Shown here in pieces: positions 1 to 5,511 of a DNA stretch of 13,110 bases. The stretch covers positions 1-13,110 of the forward strand of contig JAOUDE010000035.1 in the NCBI GenBank assembly GCA_029859455.1. Reading direction: 5' to 3'. The stretch is from Ignavibacteria bacterium (lineage in GTDB: Bacteria; Bacteroidota; Ignavibacteria; UBA10030; UBA6906). Made by a program: the position numbers and the translations under genes. The notes beneath the pieces were generated by a model that was not told the DNA's origin, did not search any database, and saw only the letters and a list, made by a program, of their open reading frames with translations. Numbering within the stretch: position 1 is the first letter of the stretch; every line of letters starts with the position of its first letter.

Positions 1-13
1 AGGTAGAGCCGGG

Positions 14-48
14 AGAAGTTAGAAGACAGAAGTCAGAAGTCAGAAGGA
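14..48. repeat. 7-bp tandem repeat (AGAAGTC-like)
   Basis: Five consecutive 7-bp units of the form AGAAGTC with small variations (units at 14, 21, 28, 35 and 42). It is simple-sequence DNA in the intergenic region. No function is evident. Confidence 0.6.
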
Positions 49-120
49 CGATGGATGAGGGAAGCTTACCCGTTCTGCCCGCTGGCCGGGCCATGGGGGA
101 AGCCAGGATGTGATTGACCA

Positions 121-226
121 GATTGCCTCGTCGGCCCTTCGGGCCTCCTCGCAATGACCGACGTTTTTCATTGACGGCTCCAGCCTGTCATTGCGAGGAG
201 TGAGCGAAGCGAACGACGAAGCAATC
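121..226. repeat. Inverted-repeat intergenic element
   Basis: Two arms in opposite orientation: the left arm (121-158) runs from GATTGCCTCGTC to CTCGCAATGAC, and the right arm (187-226) runs from GTCATTGCGAGGAG to CGAAGCAATC. The arms pair with each other at both ends, and the left arm also holds a small internal GGCCC/GGGCC hairpin. The motif 'TCATTGCGAGGAG...GAAGCAATC' is familiar to me as a dispersed intergenic repeat in many environmental bacterial genomes; that is recollection, not a search. No gene is convincing in 1-286. Confidence 0.65.
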
Positions 227-286
227 TGACTTTCTATGATGAGATGTCTGGTCATTGATCAACGCTTCTTCTCTGCAAGGAACGCT

Positions 287-667
287 ATGAGCAAAATATT
301 TCCCGCCATCATTGCAGGCCTCTTCTTCACCGGCTGCTTCAAAGGAGAAGAGCCCATCGTCATCCTTTCCGCCGTTCTGACCGACCGGAAGGAGGTCACC
401 ACTGCTGTTCCGGAGGAATATTCGTCGTTTGCCCCTGCCGCGGCCGGGGCAACTATCTGGGTCGTCGGGGAAGTGAAGAACAGGGGGGATGAGGATGTTG
501 CGAATGTTGAGATCATCTTCAAATGCACGGATGGGGTGGACAACAAGGTTCTTGTTGCGACCGTCCCGGCAATTCCGGCCGGAAAAGCGGTGGCCTACAG
601 GACGAAAGGATACCGGTCACGGTACAATGTGAAACTGTCCGATGAGGCTCCGAAAATCGAGTATTAG
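287..667 (+). CDS. Small FxLYD-like lipoprotein
   Basis: Encodes 126 residues. I chose the ATG at 287 because AAGGA lies about 5 bases upstream and because it gives a proper lipoprotein signal: Lys3, a hydrophobic stretch, and F-T-G-C with Cys17 as the probable lipidated residue. Starting at 236 would bury this signal. Residues about 57-115 read as an FxLYD-type beta-sandwich (IWVVGEVKNRGDEDVANVEI, then a V-x-T-x-PAIPAGK segment). That family is found in many exported proteins and has no catalytic role that I know of. It probably sits in the envelope facing the periplasm or the outside. It ends just before the tRNA promoter and appears to be a single-gene unit. The exact role is unknown. Confidence 0.75.
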   Translation: MSKIFPAIIAGLFFTGCFKGEEPIVILSAVLTDRKEVTTAVPEEYSSFAPAAAGATIWVVGEVKNRGDEDVANVEIIFKCTDGVDNKVLVATVPAIPAGKAVAYRTKGYRSRYNVKLSDEAPKIEY

Positions 668-674
668 TCCATTC

Positions 675-703
675 TTGACTCGAGTTCAGAAGATCGGTAT
701 ATT
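675..703 (+). promoter_or_regulatory. Promoter of the tRNA-fMet array
   Basis: TTGACT (675-680), a 17-bp spacer, then TATATT (698-703). The first degenerate tRNA copy begins at 718, so the start of transcription should fall around 709-712. It has the same sequence form as the three module promoters further right, which supports it being a real promoter of this organism. Confidence 0.8.
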
Positions 704-717
704 ACAACCTCATTGAT

Positions 718-773
718 CGCGGGGTGGAGTCCGCCACAAAGATGGCGGATTTCGGTCCGACTCCCGTCGGACC
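718..773 (+). repeat. Remnant tRNA-fMet 5' end with two palindromes
   Basis: The first 12 bases (CGCGGGGTGGAG) match the 5' end of the intact tRNA-fMet, then the match stops. Two hairpins follow. One at 730-749 has a 7-bp stem TCCGCCA/TGGCGGA around CAAAGA. One at 754-773 has an 8-bp stem GGTCCGAC/GTCGGACC around TCCC. The piece lies 96 bp before the next copy. It cannot fold as a tRNA. Confidence 0.65.
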
Positions 774-813
774 TCAACAATTGGGTTGGCACTCGTGCAG
801 ATCGGACACTGAT

Positions 814-884
814 CGCGGGGTGGAGCAATTGGTAGCTCGTCGGGCTCATATCCCGACAAAGTCGGGATGCAGGTTCAAGTCCTG
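814..884 (+). pseudogene. Degenerate tRNA-fMet copy 1
   Basis: Acceptor 5' strand, D arm (GAGC/GCTC), anticodon stem TCGGG/CCCGA with a CAT anticodon, and T arm are present. The variable region is enlarged by the palindrome and the 3' acceptor strand is lost. CCCGAC can pair either with the upstream GTCGGG (anticodon stem) or with the downstream GTCGGG (palindrome). Confidence 0.7.
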
Positions 885-921
885 ACAGTGGGAATGGTTG
901 AAGGGAGAAGTCGTTATTGAT

Positions 922-992
922 CGCGGGGTGGAGCAATTGGTAGCTCGTCGGGCTCATATCCCGACAAAGTCGGGATGCAGGTTCAAGTCCTG
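922..992 (+). pseudogene. Degenerate tRNA-fMet copy 2
   Basis: Same structure as the copy 108 bp upstream, identical across the tRNA-like part: CAT anticodon kept, palindrome inserted, 3' acceptor strand lost. Confidence 0.7.
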
Positions 993-1029
993 ACAGTGGG
1001 AATGGTTGAAGGGAAAAGTCGTTATTGAT

Positions 1030-2164
<1,135 letters not shown>

Positions 2165-2183
2165 TGACCTGCCCCCCAAAAAG

Positions 2184-2214
2184 TGATCCATTTCGTATTA
2201 TAAGAAATGGATCA
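2184..2214 (+). promoter_or_regulatory. Hairpin upstream of IS orfA
   Basis: An 11-bp perfect inverted repeat, TGATCCATTTC (2184-2194) with GAAATGGATCA (2204-2214), around the AT-rich loop GTATTATAA. It lies between the left inverted repeat and the orfA ribosome-binding site (AGGGG at 2221). It may limit readthrough expression of the transposase from outside promoters, as known for some insertion sequences; that role is inferred. Confidence 0.55.
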
Positions 2215-2234
2215 ACAGAAAGGGGCAGATTTGT

Positions 2235-2513
2235 ATGGGCAAGAAGCGCCACACGGTAGAAGAAGTCATCACGAAGCTGCGAGAAGCAGATGTCCTTCAG
2301 TCGAAAGGACAGACAGTGCCGGAGATATGCCGGCAGTTGGGGATCAGCGATCAGACGTATTACAACTGGCGGAAGGAGTATGGGGGGCTGAAGATCGACC
2401 AGGCGAAGCGATTCAAGCAGCTGGAGCAGGAGAACAGTCGGTTGAAGAAGCTGGTGGCTGATCTCTCGATGGATAATGCGATCCTGAAGGAAGCCGCCCG
2501 GGGAAACTGGTAA
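2235..2513 (+). CDS. IS3-family transposase OrfA
   Basis: 92 residues. The N-terminal half is a helix-turn-helix of the transposase_8 type (TVPEICRQLGISDQTYYNWR), which binds the IS ends. The C-terminal part is a leucine-zipper coiled coil (LEQENSRLKKLVADLSMDNAILKEA) used for multimerisation. Full length for the family. AGGGG at 2221-2225 serves as ribosome-binding site. OrfA ends at TAA 2511-2513 directly after a slippery heptamer. Ribosomes that slip there continue into orfB and make the OrfAB transposase, while those that do not make OrfA alone, which usually acts as a regulator. Confidence 0.93.
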   Translation: MGKKRHTVEEVITKLREADVLQSKGQTVPEICRQLGISDQTYYNWRKEYGGLKIDQAKRFKQLEQENSRLKKLVADLSMDNAILKEAARGNW

Positions 2514-2535
2514 GCCCGGCCAGACGCCGCCGGGC
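2501..2535 (+). promoter_or_regulatory. Programmed -1 frameshift signal
   Basis: Slippery heptamer GGGAAAC at 2501-2507 in the correct phase (G GGA AAC relative to orfA), a 6-base spacer TGGTAA, then a 7-bp perfect hairpin GCCCGGC (2514-2520) with GCCGGGC (2529-2535). Slipping back one base places the ribosome on CTG GTA AGC of the orfB frame. The orfA stop lies between the heptamer and the hairpin. Confidence 0.8.
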
Positions 2536-3394
2536 AGCGACAGAGATCCAGGAACAACTCGAGGTGTCAGAACGACGGGTGTGTCGAGTGCTGGGCCAAC
2601 CACGATCCACCCAGAGGCAACAACCGATGGTGAGGGATCGAGAGGCGGTGCTGCGGGAGGAGATCGTGCATCTGGCCTGCCAGTACGGACGCTATGGGTA
2701 CCGGCGTATCACGGCACTGCTTCACAATGATGGATGGCGAGTGAACCACAAGTGTGTTGAGCGGATCTGGAGACAGGAAGGGCTGAAAGTGCCTCAGAAA
2801 CAGCCAAAGAGGCGGCGGCTCTGGTTCAACGACGGGTCCTGCATCAGACTTCGGCCCGAGTACCGGGACCATGTCTGGAGCTATGACTTTGTTGCTGACA
2901 GAACGAGTAACGGGAAGGCACTCAGGATGCTGACGGTGATGGACGAGTACACGAGGGAATGTCTGGCGATCAGGGTTGACCGGAAGTTGAACTCCTACGA
3001 CGTGATCGAGCAGTTGGCAGAGCTGTTCGTCCAGCGAGGAACACCGGACTTCATCCGGTCAGACAACGGCGCTGAGTTCACGGCAAAGGCAGTGCGTGGA
3101 TGGCTGAAGCGGCTCGGTGTGAAGACACTGTACATCGAACCGGGAAGTCCCTGGGAGAACGGCTACATCGAATCATTCAACGGAAAACTGAGGGATGAAC
3201 TGCTGAACGGAGAGATCTTTGACGCGGTCCTGGAAGCACGAGTGATTATCGACCAATGGAAGAACCTCTACAACCGAAAACGGCCACACAGTTCGCTGGG
3301 GTACAAGCCCCCAGCACCAGAGGCTTCACTCCCTGATCAGAGAAACCAACTTGATCTGATCAGGCAAAATACCCAAATTCAGGTTGGTACATGA
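2507..3394 (+). CDS. IS3-family transposase OrfB (DDE catalytic part)
   Basis: Read in the -1 frame relative to orfA and made mainly as the OrfAB fusion. It begins with the arginine-rich R-R-R-R-A-A segment and the SERRVCRVLGQPRST motif, then the HTH_21-like region, then the rve integrase core. The catalytic triad is visible: D in WSYDFVAD, D in FIRSDNGAEF, and E in ENGYIESFNGKLRDE. It ends with the usual W...YN..RPHSSLGY motif. It performs copy-out/paste-in transposition of the element. The frame is intact, so the copy could be active. A GTG at 2564 would be the alternative independent start. Confidence 0.92.
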   Translation: MVSPARRRRAATEIQEQLEVSERRVCRVLGQPRSTQRQQPMVRDREAVLREEIVHLACQYGRYGYRRITALLHNDGWRVNHKCVERIWRQEGLKVPQKQPKRRRLWFNDGSCIRLRPEYRDHVWSYDFVADRTSNGKALRMLTVMDEYTRECLAIRVDRKLNSYDVIEQLAELFVQRGTPDFIRSDNGAEFTAKAVRGWLKRLGVKTLYIEPGSPWENGYIESFNGKLRDELLNGEIFDAVLEARVIIDQWKNLYNRKRPHSSLGYKPPAPEASLPDQRNQLDLIRQNTQIQVGT

Positions 3395-3409
3395 AACGGG
3401 GGCAGGTCA

Positions 3410-3496
3410 GTCTCTCATTTTGATCTCTTCTCTGACATCCTCAATTGACTCATCTGAGAAGTTGATTGAATAGGTGCTCGTTATGACAGTTCCCAT
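3410..3496 (-). pseudogene. 5' fragment of an unidentified gene, cut by the IS
   Basis: On the minus strand an ATG at 3496-3494 is preceded by AGGGGA at a 5-base spacing and opens a frame of 29 codons (MGTVITSTYSINFSDESIED, then VREEIKMRD) that runs straight into the IS right end. The residue mix and the ribosome-binding site look like a genuine gene start. It does not resemble the catalytic domain of a serine recombinase, so it is not the missing part of the neighbour across the IS. Family unknown. Confidence 0.45.
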
Positions 3497-3909
3497 AAGT
3501 TTCCCCTACCATTTGAGTCGGTGGCATGCTGAAAGCCTACCTGAGGAGGACGTTCGGTATATCACATTTTGTCGCTGGGATTCAACTCAGACTTTTCGCA
3601 ATGCAGCCATAGCTCCATTCGCTTCCATCTACTACACCGGGGTCGACATACTCCAGACCTTGGACTTCCACTTTAGCCCGGTTTCAGTGTGAAGCCATAC
3701 GCACAATTTGCTCACGAGTCTAAGATCAAACGGTCGATCGGGCAATCACTTTGTGAGCTCTCCACGACAAGATCACAAAACCACACCTTAATTTCTATAT
3801 CTTATATGTCTTCATTGCTCTGACGGGATACAGTCATGTCACATCGGAAGATCTTGAGGAGATTGGTCAGAATAATGCAACAGTTACGCACCATGATCGC
3901 AGAATTGTC
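3497..3909. other. Intergenic region with no supported gene
   Basis: About 410 bases between the gene fragment and the first module promoter. It should hold the promoter of the truncated minus-strand gene, but I cannot place one. The open frame on the plus strand at 3474-3692 has no ribosome-binding site and no recognisable features. An AT-rich tract (3790-3812) is the only compositional landmark. Confidence 0.4.
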
Positions 3910-3938
3910 TTGACTTTCGCAATTCGGTTGGTTACATT
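3910..3938 (+). promoter_or_regulatory. Promoter of module 1
   Basis: TTGACT (3910-3915), 17-bp spacer, TACATT (3933-3938). The start of the spacer (TTCGCA) is shared with the promoters at 8750 and 13003, so the three operons probably respond alike. The -10 box differs from the other two by one base. Confidence 0.8.
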
Positions 3939-3946
3939 CGCGGCAG

Positions 3947-3986
3947 ACCCTTCAACCCTTCGACCCTTCGACCCTTCAACCCTTCG
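3947..3986 (+). repeat. 8-bp tandem repeat in module 1 leader (5 units)
   Basis: Five units of ACCCTTCG, two of them ending in A. It lies just downstream of the -10 box, in the 5' untranslated RNA. The other two leaders hold 4 units and 6 perfect plus 1 imperfect units, so the tract length varies. Confidence 0.85.
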
Positions 3987-4032
3987 ACGGGAAGAAGAGC
4001 CAGGCAGGTGTTTCAGACTTGAGGTGCCTGTT
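3987..4032 (+). promoter_or_regulatory. Conserved leader and ribosome-binding site, module 1
   Basis: From ACGGGAAGAAGAGCC to the ATG this leader differs from module 2 by one base, although the coding sequences after it have diverged strongly. It contains a 6-bp inverted repeat CAGGCA (4001-4006)/TGCCTG (4025-4030) whose loop and stem include the ribosome-binding site GAGGTG (4021-4026). Folding could mask the site. Regulation by structure or by a bound factor is an inference from the conservation. Confidence 0.6.
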
Positions 4033-4476
4033 ATGGAAATCAGTTGGCCTAAAGCCGCGCAGATACTCACCGTTGGAATTACCTATTTGCTGGCGTCTGT
4101 CTTTTTGATCTCAGCGATATCAAAGATGTTGGCACCGGATGGATTCCGTGTATTCCTTTCTGGAATTCTGCCCCCCTTCTTCTTGAGCTACAATACTCTC
4201 TCATATTTGTTGATTGTTCTCGAAATTACTCTTGGTTCAATGATTCTCTCAAGTCGGACGCGGGGAGTTGGTCTGTTCGCTGCCCTTGTTACTTTGCTTG
4301 GGTTTACGGCCGTGTTGCTTTATGCAAGCGTAGTTCAAGTGGAGTCTTCATGCGGATGTTTCGGAATACTGTCTGATCGGTCATCAATTGAAGTTGATAT
4401 TGTGAGGAACTTGGTCCTCAGTCTTTGTTGTGTGTTTGTTATCGGGAATGAAGACAAACGAGTGATGACTAAGTGA
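4033..4476 (+). CDS. MauE/DoxX-like redox-associated membrane protein
   Basis: 147 residues. The ATG at 4033 has GAGGTG upstream and falls at the same leader position as in module 2; a frame start at 3910 would translate the promoter and repeats. Four hydrophobic segments are visible (about 11-31, 49-71, 79-102, 123-138). The motif SCGCFG (Cys107, Cys109) before the last segment is the signature of the MauE/DoxX-like family. MauE is needed for making methylamine dehydrogenase, whose small subunit has many disulfides, and relatives pair with thioredoxin-like proteins. Here it precedes a thioredoxin-like gene and a cysteine-rich peptide, so passing electrons across the membrane for disulfide formation or repair is the likely role. 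No methylamine dehydrogenase subunit is nearby. Confidence 0.8.
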   Translation: MEISWPKAAQILTVGITYLLASVFLISAISKMLAPDGFRVFLSGILPPFFLSYNTLSYLLIVLEITLGSMILSSRTRGVGLFAALVTLLGFTAVLLYASVVQVESSCGCFGILSDRSSIEVDIVRNLVLSLCCVFVIGNEDKRVMTK

Positions 4477-4567
4477 AGCAAAGAGAGCATCGTCAATACT
4501 TTTCGTTGCCAAGACGCCCGGCTCCACTAATGCGGTCCTCGGGATTGCGGCTTTGGATTGGGAAGAA

Positions 4568-5152
4568 ATGGCTTACAAGCTAAGACACCGTCAACGATTA
4601 CTTCGAGTCGCGGTCTCCGTTGTATTCATCATTCTAATTGTCCAAAACTACCTTCTTGTATCGCGTATTGAGGTGCAAGGACAGATGATTGAGGAGCTGA
4701 ATCGAACTATTGATCATTTGACTCAGATCGCAACCGGCGATACGGTGAGGAGCTTTACTGCTTTAACTGAAGATAGCGCATTGGTTATTGTTGACCCCAA
4801 AATCAAAGACCAAAAGATGCTGCTCTTGGTGTTTGCGACGTGGTGCAAAGCCTGCAAGGGGAACATGCATCAATGGAATCTGCTTGCGGATTCCCTCATC
4901 GGTTACGTTAATCTTGTCGGGTTGACATCCGACTCCCTCTTCAGGATTCACCAATACAAGACAGAAGCGCAAATGCGTTTCGAAACATATTCAGTTGCTC
5001 ATGATTTCAACATCATGAAAAGGCATAAACTTCTTTCTTTCCCCAAAACGATTCTTGTCGATACAACAGGAATTGTGCTGAATGTCTGGACAGGGACATT
5101 GTCTGATCCTATGAGATCTCATATCCAGCGTGTGGTGCTTGGAATGAAATGA
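4568..5152 (+). CDS. Membrane-anchored thioredoxin-like protein, module 1
   Basis: 194 residues from ATG 4568, with GGAAG just upstream; a TTG at 4553 is an alternative start. A basic N-terminus (KLRHRQR) and one transmembrane segment (about 13-31) anchor it with the rest outside the cytoplasm. A short coiled linker (about 35-55) follows, then a TlpA/redoxin fold. The active site is FATWC-KA-C (Cys93, Cys96) and the cis-proline is Pro159 in LSFPKTILVD. Such proteins reduce or shuffle disulfides in exported proteins. It sits between the MauE-like gene and the cysteine-rich peptide gene, which suggests these are its electron partner and its substrate (inferred). It is clearly related to the protein at 9052, especially in the WTG-x-LSD end. 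Confidence 0.85.
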   Translation: MAYKLRHRQRLLRVAVSVVFIILIVQNYLLVSRIEVQGQMIEELNRTIDHLTQIATGDTVRSFTALTEDSALVIVDPKIKDQKMLLLVFATWCKACKGNMHQWNLLADSLIGYVNLVGLTSDSLFRIHQYKTEAQMRFETYSVAHDFNIMKRHKLLSFPKTILVDTTGIVLNVWTGTLSDPMRSHIQRVVLGMK

Positions 5153-5240
5153 CCAGCGGGACAAGAAGATTATGATGAAGACACGTTTCAGTCCGCGGAG
5201 AGCCCTTTCCCCGGTCAGGTGGAAATAATTCACAATTCAC

Positions 5241-5246
5241 AGGAGG
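5241..5246 (+). promoter_or_regulatory. Strong Shine-Dalgarno of peptide 1
   Basis: AGGAGG with a 7-base spacing to the ATG at 5254. It is a perfect anti-16S match, unlike the weak sites of its neighbours, and indicates that the peptide is made in excess over the other operon products. Confidence 0.7.
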
Positions 5247-5253
5247 TAGAGCC

Positions 5254-5511
5254 ATGGTAAGAAACATTCTGCTTGGGATCGGCCTAGCAGTATTCATTAC
5301 TTCGGCCGCAATTAGTATGACTCCTTTCATTGGGAGTCTTGCCCCATATGACTGTTCGACTGGTCCTCCAGGTGGAGGTGGAGGTTGCGGCTCACCATGC
5401 CACTGTAACTATGACTCGTCTTGCATTTATCGACCAGCACCCCCCAATGTTGGGCCTGGATGCTGCTGCAAGAACATTAGTGAGACTGAGTGCGTTACGA
5501 TTTGTTGGTGA
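5254..5511 (+). CDS. Cysteine-rich secreted peptide, module 1
   Basis: 85 residues. Residues 1 to about 20 form a signal peptide (Arg3, then a hydrophobic core, with small residues S-A-A near the end). The remaining part is short, rich in Gly and Pro (GPPGGGGGCG) and holds ten cysteines, at 34, 45, 49, 51, 57, 70, 71, 72, 80 and 84, including a CCC run. The even number and the extracytoplasmic location point to disulfide bonds. I do not recognise a family. The gene keeps the same position as the 67-residue peptide of module 2 but shares little sequence beyond the layout, and the first cysteine is residue 34 in both. It could be a small structural or binding peptide, a toxin or a bacteriocin-like product; nothing in the sequence decides this. 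Confidence 0.75.
   Translation: MVRNILLGIGLAVFITSAAISMTPFIGSLAPYDCSTGPPGGGGGCGSPCHCNYDSSCIYRPAPPNVGPGCCCKNISETECVTICW

Larger units (their letters stand above)
814..1029 (+). repeat. Two 108-bp tandem repeats of disrupted tRNA-fMet
   Basis: Two units, 814-921 and 922-1029, differ at a single base (GGGAGAAG against GGGAAAAG). Each begins with the tRNA-fMet sequence through the anticodon loop. Each then carries a perfect palindrome (ATCCCGAC-AAA-GTCGGGAT at 850-868 and 958-976) in place of the end of the anticodon arm and variable loop, followed by the T arm. The sequence after the T arm (ACAGTGGGA) no longer pairs with the 5' acceptor strand, so neither copy should make a working tRNA. Confidence 0.85.
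2165..3409 (+). mobile_element. IS3-family insertion sequence, complete
   Basis: 1245 bp bounded by 12-bp perfect inverted repeats TGACCTGCCCCC (2165-2176) and its complement (3398-3409), with the 5'-TG...CA-3' ends typical of IS3. It carries overlapping orfA and orfB with a -1 frameshift signal. The sequence of OrfA and the GC-rich ends suggest the IS407-type subgroup, which is a recollection rather than a comparison. The flanking bases (GATT to the left, GTCT to the right) do not form a target duplication. The right flank is not the missing part of the recombinase, so a deletion next to the element is likely. Confidence 0.92.

Noticed and set aside
3474..3692. Plus-strand ORF of 72 codons
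   Set aside because: No ribosome-binding site, signal peptide or known motif; the start overlaps the better supported minus-strand gene fragment.
3836..3913. Short plus-strand ORF (MSHRKILRRLV...) before the module 1 promoter
   Set aside because: 25 codons, no counterpart before modules 2 and 3, and it ends inside the -35 box.
3947..3986. Possible CRISPR-like array at the 8-bp repeats
   Set aside because: Units are 8 bp, directly adjacent and without spacers, so this is a simple tandem repeat.
3910..4032. N-terminal extension of the MauE-like gene
   Set aside because: It would start within the -35 box and translate the 8-bp repeats; the conserved ribosome-binding site and ATG at 4033 are better.
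5172..5228. 18-codon ORF (MMKTRFSPRR...) between the thioredoxin-like and peptide genes
   Set aside because: Poor ribosome-binding site and no equivalent in module 2.
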